Below are positions 10,041 to 19,525 of a stretch of 64,000 bases of DNA, one piece after another (positions within the stretch are counted from its first letter, which is position 1; every line of letters starts with the position of its first letter). The notes under the pieces are model-generated. The model did not search any database. It was not told where the DNA came from and worked only from the letters and a program-made list of their open reading frames with translations. A program made the translations under genes and the position numbers. Source of the stretch: Acinetobacter lwoffii (lineage in GTDB: Bacteria; Pseudomonadota; Gammaproteobacteria; Pseudomonadales; Moraxellaceae); NCBI RefSeq assembly GCF_024129735.1, contig NZ_JAMXXK010000004.1, positions 1-64,000 of the forward strand. Reading direction: 5' to 3'.

Positions 10041-11042
10041 TTAAAGTGCGTCTACACAATCTTTTACAAGTTTAGGTCCAGTATAGATGAGGCCACTATA
10101 AACTTGTACAAGGCTGGCGCCTGCCTGTTTCTTGGCAGCAGCATCTGCACCTGAAAGAATACCACCCACACCAATCAATGGAATTTGTCCTTTTAATACC
10201 GCAGCAAATGCAGCCAGACATGCGGTACTTTTCTCAAATACTGGCGCGCCAGACAAACCACCTGCTTCCTCTGCATGCTCCAGACCCTCTACACCTTCAC
10301 GTGACAGTGTGGTATTGGTCACAATCAGGCCATCAATCTTGAATTGCAATAATTGCTTGGCAATAAAGGCAATATCGCTGTTATCCAGATCAGGCGCCAC
10401 TTTCAGTACCAAAGGTACATAATGCTGGTATTCCTGAGCCAATTCAAGCTGACGCTTCTTCAGTGTTTCCAGCAGTTCGGTGAGTGCATCACCACTTTGC
10501 AGGCTGCGCAGGTTTTTGGTATTGGGAGAAGAAATGTTGACGGTAATATAAGAAGCATAATTATAGACTTTTTCTAAACAGATGAGGTAATCATCTACTG
10601 CTTTTTCTACCGGAGTATCAGCGTTTTTACCGATATTAATACCGAGAATGCCTTTAAATTTGGCCGCTTTGACATTTTCAACCAGCTGATCCACGCCATC
10701 ATTATTAAAGCCCATACGGTTAATAATGGCTTTGGCCTGTGGCAAACGGAATAAACGCGGATGAGGATTGCCAGCTTGCGGTCGCGGGGTAATGGTACCA
10801 ATTTCAATAAAACCAAAACCTTGACCGGCAAGGGCGTCAATATAGGCACCATTTTTGTCCAAACCTGCCGCAAGACCTACCGGATTGGGAAATTCGATTC
10901 CCATACAGGTCACAGGTTTCGCAGCAACGTTTTGACGCATCAAGCCCATTTTATGGGATGATTTCAATAGTGATAATGTCAGCTCATGTGCACGCTCTGG
11001 TGCTAAAGAAAACAACAAAGGGCGGGCTAGAGAATACAACAT
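10041..11042 (-). CDS. pyrD: Dihydroorotate dehydrogenase (quinone), class 2
   Basis: A 333-residue class 2 enzyme that oxidises dihydroorotate to orotate using FMN and passes electrons to membrane quinone. The N-terminal amphipathic helix ([21 protein letters not shown]) mediates membrane contact. [37 protein letters not shown] and the catalytic-serine loop [12 protein letters not shown] are all present, as is the late IGVGGI phosphate-binding segment. It is followed within a few bases by cvpA-purF, linking pyrimidine and purine synthesis in one minus-strand run. Confidence 0.97.
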   Translation of the reverse strand: MLYSLARPLLFSLAPERAHELTLSLLKSSHKMGLMRQNVAAKPVTCMGIEFPNPVGLAAGLDKNGAYIDALAGQGFGFIEIGTITPRPQAGNPHPRLFRLPQAKAIINRMGFNNDGVDQLVENVKAAKFKGILGINIGKNADTPVEKAVDDYLICLEKVYNYASYITVNISSPNTKNLRSLQSGDALTELLETLKKRQLELAQEYQHYVPLVLKVAPDLDNSDIAFIAKQLLQFKIDGLIVTNTTLSREGVEGLEHAEEAGGLSGAPVFEKSTACLAAFAAVLKGQIPLIGVGGILSGADAAAKKQAGASLVQVYSGLIYTGPKLVKDCVDAL

Positions 11043-11132
11043 ATCCAGAAAAGTCTACTGCTTTTTAAGTCGGCATATTATAGGCATAGGCTGACAAAAA
11101 AACCATGCTTTGCAAATCTTTATTTTTACCGT

Positions 11133-11612
11133 TTATTGTATGGTCGCCGTTAATTTAATCTGTCCTGCCTCATTATTTAGTTCCATTTTCTCGATACTTA
11201 GCCCCATTTGTGCCAGCTGAGTCAGGAAATTTGCCAGTACTGCATAATTTTCATGCATGACCGCCAATTGAATTTTTCCTTCCATTTGCTGGGAAGCCAC
11301 CGACAATCCTTGCTGCTGTGCGACTCGCTGTACTTTCTCCGCTGCATCCAGTTGGGTGTCCCCAGCCGGTTTCATGGTTACTGCATTACTTTGCATCCAA
11401 ACAATGGTATCTTTCATCTGATTTAAGCGTTTTTGCTGGGTATCTGCCGCCTGATGCATATACCAGAGTGCAGAACCGACTGCCGCCACAATCACAAAAA
11501 CAGTGGTAAAAATCACCATTACCCGTTCACGTACCGACAAGCTGTCCAGATAATCACTCAGTTTTTCAAAAGACTGATCCATACGATTTTGTAGCGCTTC
11601 AATGCCTTTCAT
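11133..11612 (-). CDS. gspM: Type II secretion system protein M
   Basis: A 159-residue bitopic inner-membrane protein with a cytoplasmic N-terminus, one membrane helix (VMVIFTTVFVIVAAVGSALWYM) preceded by the family motif LSVRER, and a periplasmic domain of ferredoxin-like type. GspM binds GspL and helps couple the GspE ATPase to the pseudopilus. Its start overlaps the gspL stop, so the two are translationally coupled. No other gsp genes are in the window, consistent with the scattered T2SS loci of Acinetobacter. Confidence 0.88.
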   Translation of the reverse strand: MKGIEALQNRMDQSFEKLSDYLDSLSVRERVMVIFTTVFVIVAAVGSALWYMHQAADTQQKRLNQMKDTIVWMQSNAVTMKPAGDTQLDAAEKVQRVAQQQGLSVASQQMEGKIQLAVMHENYAVLANFLTQLAQMGLSIEKMELNNEAGQIKLTATIQ

Positions 11613-12751
11613 TATTGAATCCTCACCAGTCCGATCGCAGCTGTTCCGCTGGCCTGAATATTCCCCAGCTCCACCTTAAAGCCTTGCTGGCTTAATTGTG
11701 TGGTCAGTGCATTTAACGTTTCTGATGAATTGGCCTTAAGCTCCATACTTAACACAGAAGCATCATAATTCACCCGTTGTGCCACAATCTGATTTTGCAT
11801 CAAGACAGGCCCCACCCGACTAATCAGCTGTAATGCATGCGTATCTGCGATCTGGCTTTGACGCAACTGCCCTTCAAACTGACTTTTGATATTCTGCTCA
11901 GTGACCGGATAATTTTGTCCAAACCAATATTTAAACTGGTCAATGGCTTGCGCGGCGGTCTGATTTGCCACTTTCTTATATTGATACCAGCGCACAGCAT
12001 CATAACTAAACTGCAATACCCAAATACCCAGAAAAACTGCCGCGCAGGCTTTCCAGTAGCCGGAAATAGCGCCATCGGATTTTGCTTTAGGCAATATATT
12101 AAACGGATGCTGTTTTGGTTTTTTCAGTACAGGAATACCATATTGGAAAGATTCCAGTTGCTCCTGAGTGATGAACGCTTCAAGACTACGCAACTGCTCC
12201 TGATTCAGATTGCTCACCTTATAGCTGAGATCCTTGGGCTGATAATCCAGATAAAGGCTTAGATCATCCAGCGACTGGCCGATATATTCCGACTCGCGCA
12301 CCAGCAAACGTCCACCGATTTGCGCAATCACACGCTGATTGGCATCAGGAACCGGCAGCACCAAAAAGTCCGGCAATAAAGCTGCCAGCTTGACTGGGAT
12401 CAGGCTTAAAGCATGTTGCAAGGTCTCAAGCGTAGAATTCGCAACCCCCATAATGCTGATCTGATCCGGCTGCTGAAAATGATGTAGCACTTTCATAGCA
12501 TCTACCGGCAGCACCACGTATTCTTCAAGCAAATATTTAATGCCATCATTGCCCATTTTCTTATATTGGCTCTTGGGCAAGGTCTGCTGCAAAATTTGCA
12601 CATGACGGCTAGGAAAAAACACCACCGCCTCTTCGCCATGATGAGCCTGTATATCCTGAATCAGCTGCTCAAGTGTGTGCGCAGTGTTCCAGAACTCCCC
12701 AGTTGACCATTGCCAAACCCCATTGGCTTCAGGCATCCATAAATACAACAT
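11612..12751 (-). CDS. gspL: Type II secretion system protein L
   Basis: A 379-residue protein with an actin-fold-like cytoplasmic region, a single membrane helix near residue 240 (ACAAVFLGIWVLQFSYDA) and a periplasmic C-terminal domain. Early motifs such as VVFFPSRHVQILQQTLPKSQ and GNDGIKYLLEEYVV fit GspL, where this region docks the GspE ATPase. It precedes and overlaps gspM. The rest of the secretion machinery must be encoded elsewhere. Confidence 0.87.
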   Translation of the reverse strand: MLYLWMPEANGVWQWSTGEFWNTAHTLEQLIQDIQAHHGEEAVVFFPSRHVQILQQTLPKSQYKKMGNDGIKYLLEEYVVLPVDAMKVLHHFQQPDQISIMGVANSTLETLQHALSLIPVKLAALLPDFLVLPVPDANQRVIAQIGGRLLVRESEYIGQSLDDLSLYLDYQPKDLSYKVSNLNQEQLRSLEAFITQEQLESFQYGIPVLKKPKQHPFNILPKAKSDGAISGYWKACAAVFLGIWVLQFSYDAVRWYQYKKVANQTAAQAIDQFKYWFGQNYPVTEQNIKSQFEGQLRQSQIADTHALQLISRVGPVLMQNQIVAQRVNYDASVLSMELKANSSETLNALTTQLSQQGFKVELGNIQASGTAAIGLVRIQ

Positions 12752-12781
12752 CGATTGTGTTCTGCCGTTTTAATTAATTTT

Positions 12782-13237
12782 TTATAGTGTAGGAATAAAG
12801 CTTTTTATCTGTGTGGATAAGCCAGGTGCAATCACCGCCTGATCATAAATACGTGCTTCTGCCAATGCATAGGGATGAAAAGATTCAGCCAGCAGAATGG
12901 AAGACATATGGGCCACCACATTCATATGACACACCACTGCAATCGACTCATAAGGCAGTTGCGATAACCATTCCACTGCGACTTTGGCATCATCATCCGG
13001 TTTGATCGTATTACAGATCACCACCGGCACATCTTTAAAATACTGCTGCAAATGTGCCAGAGTTTCCTGTGCACGCAATAACGGACTGACCACAAACACT
13101 TCAGGCTTAATCATCTCTTTCAAAAACTGTGCAGTTTGCTCAGCCTGTTGATGACCACGCTCCGTTAAAGGTCGCTTGGTATCATTACCATTGATCGGTG
13201 GCGCGGCCTCGCCATGTCGAACTAAAGTTAGTTGCAT
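12782..13237 (-). CDS. sixA: Phosphohistidine phosphatase, SixA type
   Basis: A 151-residue histidine-phosphatase-fold protein. The catalytic RHG motif is at the start (MQLTLVRHGEA), with a second arginine in SPLLRAQETL and the later histidine in VVCHMNVVAHM. SixA dephosphorylates histidine phosphocarrier domains such as those of ArcB or the nitrogen PTS. The minimal size without extra domains fits SixA rather than phosphoglycerate mutase. It lies downstream of gpsA on the same strand. Confidence 0.85.
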   Translation of the reverse strand: MQLTLVRHGEAAPPINGNDTKRPLTERGHQQAEQTAQFLKEMIKPEVFVVSPLLRAQETLAHLQQYFKDVPVVICNTIKPDDDAKVAVEWLSQLPYESIAVVCHMNVVAHMSSILLAESFHPYALAEARIYDQAVIAPGLSTQIKSFIPTL

Positions 13238-13313
13238 TTGATTTCCTTATATTCTTTTGCCTGCATGATATATAGCGGATATGACATTTCGCAGACAGTC
13301 CCTGTGTTATAGA

Positions 13314-14387
13314 TCAGACTTGATGATGTGGCAAGACAAATTCAACATCACTGCGATGACCGTTTTTCATCAATGACAAGGCAATATTGAGTGGTGGCGC
13401 ACCTTCAAAAATCACATCATACAAGGCCGAGGTAATCGGCATATATACATCGAGCTCTTCCGAACGTGCCTTGACCTGCACAATGGTATTAATCCCTTCT
13501 GCCGTTTGCCCCAATTCAGTCGTTGCCTGCTCCAAGGTTTTACCTTTGCCAAGTGCATAACCCACCTGATAATTACGGCTGAGCGGACTGCTACAGGTTG
13601 CGAACAAATCACCCACACCTGAAAGCCCAAGGAAAGTCAGCGGATTAGCACCGAGTTTTACTGCAAAACGGCTCATTTCGGCCAAAGCACGGGTCAGGAT
13701 CATACTCTTGGTATTTTCACCCACGTTATACGCAGCAGCCATGCCCATCGCGACAGCATAGATATTTTTTAATGCGCCCCCGAGTTCTACCCCATGCACA
13801 TCATCACTGGCGAATACGCGGAACAAGGCACTATGTAGGGCTTGTTGTACGGCATAACGCACCAGCTCGGACTGGCTGGCAATCACGGTTCCTGCCGGCT
13901 GTCCTGCCACAATTTCCTTGGCCAGATTCGGTCCTGATAACACACCATAAGGCACTTCAGGCAACACTTCACGAATAATATCGCTCATGAAACTAAAGGT
14001 TTTGGCTTCAATACCCTTGGTCAGCGAGATCACGGCTTGCGATGTAATAAAAGGTTTGATTTGCTGCAAGACATCCCGGAAAGAATGGCTCGGAATAGCG
14101 ACTAAAATAATATCTCGATCACGCACAGCCTGTTCTAGTTCTGACACCGCCAGCAGATTTTCTTCTAACTTAAAATCTGGCAAATAGCGTTTATTGATAT
14201 GCGTGACATTAATATCTGCCGCAACTGCTTCATCACGAATCCAGATCATGGTATTGCAACCATTACGCACTGCAGTATTGGCCATTGCAGTACCGAAGCT
14301 GCCCCCACCCAATACCGTGACTCTTAAAGCTGCCTTATGATCAACTGCAACCGGTTCTACCAGTTTTGAGAAATTTAATTCTGACAT
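13314..14387 (-). CDS. gpsA: Glycerol-3-phosphate dehydrogenase [NAD(P)+]
   Basis: GpsA reduces dihydroxyacetone phosphate to sn-glycerol 3-phosphate for phospholipid synthesis. The 357-residue protein has the NAD-binding motif VTVLGGGSFGTAMA preceded by a 20-residue extension, then SLTKGIE, the YGVLSGPNLAKEI motif, the catalytic lysine in GGALKNIYAVAMG and the substrate-binding SRNYQVG. The C-terminal region is complete. Confidence 0.96.
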   Translation of the reverse strand: MSELNFSKLVEPVAVDHKAALRVTVLGGGSFGTAMANTAVRNGCNTMIWIRDEAVAADINVTHINKRYLPDFKLEENLLAVSELEQAVRDRDIILVAIPSHSFRDVLQQIKPFITSQAVISLTKGIEAKTFSFMSDIIREVLPEVPYGVLSGPNLAKEIVAGQPAGTVIASQSELVRYAVQQALHSALFRVFASDDVHGVELGGALKNIYAVAMGMAAAYNVGENTKSMILTRALAEMSRFAVKLGANPLTFLGLSGVGDLFATCSSPLSRNYQVGYALGKGKTLEQATTELGQTAEGINTIVQVKARSEELDVYMPITSALYDVIFEGAPPLNIALSLMKNGHRSDVEFVLPHHQV

Positions 14388-14420
14388 CTTATTTTTTAAT
14401 ATCCTGTTATACCCTGCAAA

Positions 14421-15002
14421 CTAGCTGTTCTGGTTCCAATAACTGACAAAATCACCGGTTTGAATCTCTGCGCGTGCTGGAATTGCTTTTGCTGCAGTGC
14501 CAATATAAATAATACCTGAGACCAGATCATCTTTTGAAATTCCCAATGCCTGCTTAAACAGGCCAGACTCGACTACAGCACCGCTACGCCACATGGTCGA
14601 GAAACCCTGAACCTGAAGTGACAACAGAAAATTCTGAATGGCTGCGCCTGAACTCAGGATTTGTTCAAAATGCGGAACTTTAGGATGATCCTGCAAACGC
14701 GTTAAGGCAAGCACCAATAAAGGCGCACGAAATGGATGATTCTTGACCCGCTCAATCTGCGCTGTTTCAGTTTCACCCAAATCGACGAGCGCCTGCGACA
14801 GCAACCCTCCAAAAGCTTCACGCTGATTATCTGGAACCACCACAAATGTGGTCGGCTTGAGCCGATGATGATCGGGTGCAGTTAATGCCGCTTGAAAGGC
14901 TCTTTCCAGTTGTTCTGCATTGGGTGCGGGTGCCAGCAGATGACCAATCGATTGCCGTTGGTGAATATTTTGATGAACGATGTCAATCGCAGATTCCGTC
15001 AT
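14421..15002 (-). CDS. Nitroreductase family protein (YdjA-like)
   Basis: A 193-residue flavin-dependent nitroreductase-fold protein. Features matching the minimal YdjA subgroup include the HQNIHQRQSIGHLLAPAPNAEQLERAFQAAL start, HHRLKPTTFVVV, SSGAAIQNFLLSLQVQGF and WRSGAVVE, which together build the FMN site. The physiological substrate is unknown. It is 33 bases upstream of gpsA in the same direction and may be co-transcribed. Confidence 0.85.
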   Translation of the reverse strand: MTESAIDIVHQNIHQRQSIGHLLAPAPNAEQLERAFQAALTAPDHHRLKPTTFVVVPDNQREAFGGLLSQALVDLGETETAQIERVKNHPFRAPLLVLALTRLQDHPKVPHFEQILSSGAAIQNFLLSLQVQGFSTMWRSGAVVESGLFKQALGISKDDLVSGIIYIGTAAKAIPARAEIQTGDFVSYWNQNS

Positions 15003-15261
15003 TGCCTTGTATATCTACACTTAAAAAACCATACTCAAGATTAGCATATTCAAAGAAAAATACGCTAGAAACTTCATAGCGATTCAGCACGCTCATCACA
15101 ATTTGAAGATAAAGTTGCTTGGTTTTTCAATCCTGTGCTGCTCTATTTTTCACCTAACTCACATAGAGCTATACCAAAAATTGCCAAACCTATACAACAG
15201 CTACAAAATCTGCGCTGCTTGCTGTGTTGAAATATTCAGCATCGTATTTACTTGAGATTTC

Positions 15262-15642
15262 ATGATGAAAAAAACAATCGCTTTCAGCGGATTAGCTATT
15301 TCCGCATTATTGCTTACTGCTTGTGCCTCAAACCCGACTGCATTGGCAGTGCAAAAGGAAAATAACCAGTACGAAGTGACCGGATTAGGTAAAAATCAAC
15401 TGACCTCGAAAAACAACGCGATTACTGCGGCCAATAAAGCCTGTGGCTCTCGATCAACCCCAATTATTGTGGATGAAAAGACAGCTTATAACGGCGCTTT
15501 AAAAGGCGTGGTCGATGAACAAACAGGTCAGATGATTCAGGCAGCGGCTACCGTTCTCGGGAATATCGCAGGTACCAATACCGGTTTAAACCAGAATGAT
15601 GATTATCAGACAGTGCTTACATTTCGCTGTCAGGCCAAATAA
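15262..15642 (+). CDS. Small predicted lipoprotein of unknown function
   Basis: A 126-residue protein with a lipoprotein signal peptide ending in the lipobox LLLTAC (LLTA|CAS), so it should be acylated at Cys20. Two tandem ATG codons make the start ambiguous by one codon. The mature part contains ALAVQKENNQYEVTGLGKNQLTSKNNAITAANKAC, a conserved-looking stretch with paired cysteines (AANKACGSR and FRCQAK) that may form a disulfide. It is transcribed alone towards a bidirectional terminator. Confidence 0.75.
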   Translation: MMKKTIAFSGLAISALLLTACASNPTALAVQKENNQYEVTGLGKNQLTSKNNAITAANKACGSRSTPIIVDEKTAYNGALKGVVDEQTGQMIQAAATVLGNIAGTNTGLNQNDDYQTVLTFRCQAK

Positions 15643-15663
15643 GCCTTAAACCACAGCGCAATA

Positions 15664-15690
15664 AAAAACCGCTCTTCAAGAGCGGTTTTT
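15664..15690. terminator. Bidirectional terminator between lipoprotein and DEAD-box helicase genes
   Basis: CCGCTC/GAGCGG stem with TTCAA loop flanked by five A and five T residues. It lies between two convergent genes and should work on both strands. Confidence 0.85.
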
Positions 15691-15702
15691 CTATGGTCTG
15701 GA

Positions 15703-16854
15703 TTAGCAGTAACCTTCCAGGCGGGTCAAAGGCAATTTTTGCCCAATGGCTTTTTCAATTTCTGGCAGATAGAACGCATCATCTTCTGCAAGGAAACTGA
15801 TACTCACACCACTGGTTCCCGCACGACCGGTACGGCCAATACGATGCACATAATCATCCGACTGTTCCGGCAAGGTGAAGTTCACTACATGCGATACACC
15901 ATCAACATGGATGCCACGACCTGCAACATCTGTTGCAATCATGATGTTATGTTTACCATTTTTGAACTGGTCCAGCATTTTCAGGCGTTTGTCCTGAGCA
16001 ATTTCGCCCGACAACATCACCACCTTATAACCATCACGTTTTAAATGATCATAAAGTTTGCGCACCTGATCACGACGGTTGGCAAAAATCATGACTTTTT
16101 CAATCGGCTCATCACGCAGAATTTCTTGCAACAATTTATATTTGTCCGCCTTGGCAACCATATAAACCCGTTGTTCGACATCGGCATTGGTTTTCTTTTC
16201 CGGTTCAATTTCAACTGTGACCGGTTCAAATAACCATTGTTGTGCAAGATTCAGCACATCGTAGCTGAAAGTTGCAGAGAACATTAAAGTCTGACGTTGT
16301 TCTTTACGCGGCGAGAAACGCACAATGCGCTTTACTGAAGGAATAAAGCCCATATCTAGTAAGCGGTCGGCTTCATCAATGACCAAAAATTCAATCTGAT
16401 CCAGCCAGACTTCTTTTTGTTCTACAAAATCGATCAAACGACCCGGTGTAGCCACCATAATATCGACAGGCGCTTTATTAAGCTGGTTCTTTTGCTTGTC
16501 AAAATCCACACCACCCAGCAAGGTCACCACATTGAGACCAGCATATTTCGCCAGATCCTGTGCATCGCTTTCGATCTGTAACGCCAGTTCACGGGTCGGT
16601 GCCAAAATCAGCGCACGTGGCTCACCACGATAGCGTTGTTCCTGAATCGGATTATTTAAGAGATCATTCATGATACTAATTAAAAAGGCAGCAGTTTTGC
16701 CTGTACCTGTCTGTGCACGGCCAATGGCATCATGTCCTGCCAGCGTGAATTTCAAAACCTTCTGCTGGATAGGCGTCATGGTGGTAAAGCCTAAAGCATC
16801 AATCGCTTTTTTTAGATTGGGATGTAAATTTAAGGTTTCAAAACCAGATGACAT
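15703..16854 (-). CDS. DEAD-box ATP-dependent RNA helicase (RhlB/RhlE-like)
   Basis: A 383-residue DEAD-box core with little extension. The start is placed at [18 protein letters not shown] because the preceding nine codons do not resemble family members. Motifs run in order: F...L and Q motif ([13 protein letters not shown]), Walker [43 protein letters not shown] in [18 protein letters not shown] and [10 protein letters not shown]. It lacks the long basic C-terminus of many RhlE proteins. RhlB in E. coli is the degradosome helicase, but assignment to RhlB or RhlE is not certain. Confidence 0.9.
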   Translation of the reverse strand: MSSGFETLNLHPNLKKAIDALGFTTMTPIQQKVLKFTLAGHDAIGRAQTGTGKTAAFLISIMNDLLNNPIQEQRYRGEPRALILAPTRELALQIESDAQDLAKYAGLNVVTLLGGVDFDKQKNQLNKAPVDIMVATPGRLIDFVEQKEVWLDQIEFLVIDEADRLLDMGFIPSVKRIVRFSPRKEQRQTLMFSATFSYDVLNLAQQWLFEPVTVEIEPEKKTNADVEQRVYMVAKADKYKLLQEILRDEPIEKVMIFANRRDQVRKLYDHLKRDGYKVVMLSGEIAQDKRLKMLDQFKNGKHNIMIATDVAGRGIHVDGVSHVVNFTLPEQSDDYVHRIGRTGRAGTSGVSISFLAEDDAFYLPEIEKAIGQKLPLTRLEGYC

Positions 16855-16903
16855 AAAGCGGTGCTCTAATTGGGTAATCACTAAGATAGGGATAGTATAA
16901 ACA

Positions 16904-16940
16904 AAAAACGCCCCAAGTTATATTGGAGCGTTTTCTTTTT
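16904..16940 (-). terminator. Terminator downstream of the cold-shock gene
   Basis: On the minus strand an AAAACGCTCCAA arm pairs with TTGGGGCGTTTT with one mismatch and runs into a T-tract, 16 bases past the csp stop. Confidence 0.7.
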
Positions 16941-16955
16941 AGCTTAATCCGAAGA

Positions 16956-17171
16956 TTAGTCTAATGGTTGAACTTCTTCAGCTTGAAAGCCTTTTTGGCC
17001 TTTAACAACACTGAATTCAACACGTTGGCCGTCACGAAGTGAACGGTGACCGTCACCTTGGATAGCACGGAAATGAACGAATACGTCATCGCCGCCATTA
17101 CGTTGAATAAAGCCGAAGCCTTTAGTATCGTTAAACCACTTAACTACGCCTTGTTCGCGAGCAGCTGTCAT
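16956..17171 (-). CDS. Cold-shock domain protein
   Basis: A 71-residue CspA-family protein that binds single-stranded RNA/DNA and melts RNA structure. Both RNA-binding motifs are present: KGFGFIQR (RNP1) and VFVHF (RNP2), after the GVVKWFND opening. It has a long untranslated region upstream (about 380 bases to the next gene), which could hold a structured leader as in cspA-type mRNAs. Which csp paralogue it is, and whether it is cold-inducible, cannot be told from sequence. Confidence 0.93.
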   Translation of the reverse strand: MTAAREQGVVKWFNDTKGFGFIQRNGGDDVFVHFRAIQGDGHRSLRDGQRVEFSVVKGQKGFQAEEVQPLD

Positions 17172-17553
17172 AAGTTAATCCTCATTGAAACTAAAAGAAG
17201 GACCACCCGGTGTTGCAAACAGCAGAGCAAACAAGTTTGAAAATATTATTTTTAAGCTTGTAATCATTCTGTAAAACTATCAACAAAATCCCGGTTACAT
17301 CCATTTATGTAATAGGGTGAAAAACAATCACTTTGTTTATTCAAAGTCCCAAATACGCAACGAGCTTAACATGGGTTTATCACAATTAATAGATTTTTTT
17401 TAGCATGTTCTGTTTGATTTAGTTATTTTTTTCATGAAAATTGTCAAAAGACTTTATAAAGTCATTTAGATCTTCTTTTTCTGAAACCAGTTTGGTTCTG
17501 GCATCATATTTGCTACTATTTATAGCCTTTTCTGCTATCTAAATAAAACCGCA
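17172..17553. other. Gene-free stretch between csp and tusA-like genes
   Basis: About 380 adenine/thymine-rich bases separate two divergent genes. It must hold the promoters of both and the leader of the csp mRNA. I see no ORF of note, no tRNA and no strong terminator-like hairpin. A T-rich run lies near 17390-17440. Confidence 0.6.
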
Positions 17554-17787
17554 ATGTCCGAATATCCAGCGCAATTCAGCCTTATAGACGCTATGGGAAA
17601 ACCGTGCCCGATGCCGCTATTAATGTTAAAGCGCGCACTAAAGGCCGGAAATCAGAAAACATTCCTGCTGAAATCATCTGATCCGCATAGCCAGACAGAT
17701 GTCAGCCGCTATTGTCAGCTGCATCAGCTCAAGCTTGAATTTAAAAAAATTTCTGATACAGAGTTTCACTACTTAATTGAATCTTAA
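17554..17787 (+). CDS. TusA/SirA-family sulfur carrier protein
   Basis: A 77-residue TusA-like protein. The family motif CPMPLLMLKRAL is present, with the persulfide-carrying cysteine preceded by DAMGKP. TusA relays sulfur from IscS towards tRNA 2-thiouridine synthesis, and relatives serve other sulfur-transfer routes. It lies 136 bases upstream of rpoH with its own spacing. Whether it is the true TusA or a paralogue is open. Confidence 0.85.
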   Translation: MSEYPAQFSLIDAMGKPCPMPLLMLKRALKAGNQKTFLLKSSDPHSQTDVSRYCQLHQLKLEFKKISDTEFHYLIES

Positions 17788-17923
17788 AAAATTTCAATTA
17801 AACTGTTGATCCTCACTTTCGTATACTTTTTTACATTTCTCTACCCAAATATCCATTATTTGTGGAGAGATTGGATTAAGATAAAACCTAGTTTAGGGTT
17901 ATCCCGCACTTCAAGGAGAACAC

Positions 17924-18793
17924 ATGAGTGACAGCCGCAATCAGTTGATGCCCCTGTCATTATCGGCGCCAGGTGTCAACCTCGGTGCTTATATCAGCAC
18001 TGTCAATCAGATTCCGATTTTAACAGCCGAACAAGAAAAAGAGTTGGCTGAACGCTATTACTATGACCAAGATTTAGATGCAGCGAAAATGCTGGTCATG
18101 TCGCACTTGCGTTTTGTGGTACATATTGCGCGTAGTTATGCAGGTTATGGTCTGCCACAAGGTGACCTGATTCAGGAAGGCAACCTGGGTCTGATGAAAG
18201 CTGTGAAACGTTTTGACCCGAATATGGGCGTACGTTTGGTGTCATTTGCCGTGCACTGGATCAAGGCGGAAATTCACGAATACGTGATCCGTAACTGGCG
18301 TATCGTGAAAATCGCCACCACTAAAGCGCAACGTAAACTGTTCTTTAATCTGCGCAGCCTGAAGAAATCATCGAAAAAGTTGACGCTCGCAGAAGCACAG
18401 TCTATTGCCAATGATTTAAATGTCACACCAGAACAAGTACTGGAAATGGAAGGCCGTCTGACGGCGTATGATGCGGCTTTTGATGCATCAAGCGATGACG
18501 ATGATGAAGGTTCCACCCATGTGGCACCAGCGTTATATCTTGAAGATAATCGTTATGACCCGGCTCGTCTGATTGAAAATGAAGACTATGAGGAGCAAAG
18601 CACCTCTGCCCTGCATGAAGCCATGGATCAGCTAGATGATCGTTCACGTAATATCTTGCAGCGTCGCTGGCTAGATGATGAGAAATCGACCCTGCATGAG
18701 CTTGCAGCCGAATATAATGTTTCTGCGGAACGTATTCGTCAGCTGGAAAAAAATGCCATGGAAAAAATTAAAGTGGCGATGTCATCCAATTAA
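17924..18793 (+). CDS. rpoH: RNA polymerase sigma factor RpoH (sigma-32)
   Basis: A 289-residue heat-shock sigma factor. The RpoH-box [13 protein letters not shown], specific to this family, follows region 2 ([42 protein letters not shown] in outline). Region 4 has the HTH segment [20 protein letters not shown]. It directs transcription of chaperone and protease genes; a close match to its promoter consensus lies upstream of clpB in this window. A TATACT box near 17822 could be its vegetative -10, but its -35 is weak. Confidence 0.97.
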   Translation: MSDSRNQLMPLSLSAPGVNLGAYISTVNQIPILTAEQEKELAERYYYDQDLDAAKMLVMSHLRFVVHIARSYAGYGLPQGDLIQEGNLGLMKAVKRFDPNMGVRLVSFAVHWIKAEIHEYVIRNWRIVKIATTKAQRKLFFNLRSLKKSSKKLTLAEAQSIANDLNVTPEQVLEMEGRLTAYDAAFDASSDDDDEGSTHVAPALYLEDNRYDPARLIENEDYEEQSTSALHEAMDQLDDRSRNILQRRWLDDEKSTLHELAAEYNVSAERIRQLEKNAMEKIKVAMSSN

Positions 18794-18821
18794 CACCAAA
18801 TTCTGTTACTGATTTACCTCG

Positions 18822-18850
18822 AAAAAGCCTTCTTTGATGAAGGCTTTTTT
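18822..18850 (+). terminator. Terminator downstream of rpoH
   Basis: AAAAAGCCTTC pairs with GAAGGCTTTTTT across a TTTGAT loop, 28 bases after the rpoH stop and ending in a T-tract on the plus strand. Confidence 0.88.
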
Positions 18851-18912
18851 ATGTCCACATTTTGAATTTATGCTAAGGTTGAGCACAAACTTTATCAGGA
18901 AGATCAATTCAA

Positions 18913-19278
18913 ATGTGGATTGCGATTTCAGCACTTAATTTGGCACTTGCAGTCATGCTCGGTGCTTTTGGTGCACATGGTTTAAAAGCGCGGGCGACTG
19001 AAGCACAGCTCGGCTGGTGGCAAACGGCAACGGATTATTTTTTCTATCATGCCTTAGGACTACTGATTCTTTCTTTAATGGCGAAAGTCATCCCTGCATT
19101 GCCCATTCAATGGAGCTTCGGTCTGATTCAGGTCGGCATTTTACTGTTTTCTGGCTCACTGTATATCATGGCCTTAGGATTACCCCGCGGTTTAGGTGCT
19201 ATTACGCCCATCGGCGGGGCTTTAATGATTGCCGGATGGTTAATTCTGGCCTGGAATGCTTTAAAATACGCCAGATAA
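18913..19278 (+). CDS. DUF423 family membrane protein (YgdD-like)
   Basis: A 121-residue inner-membrane protein with about four hydrophobic helices and the family motif LGAFGAHGLK near the N-terminus, followed by WWQTATDYFFYHALGLL. The C-terminal GAITPIGGALMIAGW is also typical. The function of the family is not established. It is followed 35 bases later by thiS and may share a transcript with the thiamine genes. Confidence 0.85.
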   Translation: MWIAISALNLALAVMLGAFGAHGLKARATEAQLGWWQTATDYFFYHALGLLILSLMAKVIPALPIQWSFGLIQVGILLFSGSLYIMALGLPRGLGAITPIGGALMIAGWLILAWNALKYAR

Positions 19279-19313
19279 GTTTGAACAACACTTAATCATG
19301 GAGGGTTGCTAGA

Positions 19314-19511
19314 ATGATGATTTACATCAATGGCGAACAACAGGAAACTCACTGCAAGAATCTGCTGGAACTGATTCAGAGTATGGCGCTTGAGGGTAAG
19401 CGTTTTGCAGTTGAAGTCAATGAAATGATTATTCCTAAAAGCAGATTGGGCGATACGCCAATTTGCGATACAGACAAAATAGAAATTATTCACGCGGTCG
19501 GTGGCGGCTAA
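19314..19511 (+). CDS. thiS: Sulfur carrier protein ThiS
   Basis: A 65-residue ubiquitin-like protein ending in the diglycine tail (HAVGGG). The C-terminus is adenylated by ThiF and then converted to a thiocarboxylate that supplies sulfur to the thiazole ring. A GGAGG Shine-Dalgarno lies 9 bases before the first ATG of an ATGATG pair. It is 14 bases upstream of thiG. No TPP riboswitch is evident in the short gap before it, so control may lie further upstream. Confidence 0.92.
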   Translation: MMIYINGEQQETHCKNLLELIQSMALEGKRFAVEVNEMIIPKSRLGDTPICDTDKIEIIHAVGGG

Positions 19512-19525
19512 TACTCGGGACAATT

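Noticed and set aside
17798..17827. A sigma-70 promoter for rpoH (TTAAAC ... TATACT)
   Set aside because: The -10 is good but the -35 is weak and spacing is 18, so it is mentioned but not called.
19279..19313. A TPP riboswitch before thiS-thiG
   Set aside because: The gap is only 35 bases and holds just a ribosome site; the TPP aptamer cannot fit there. An element further upstream is not evident.
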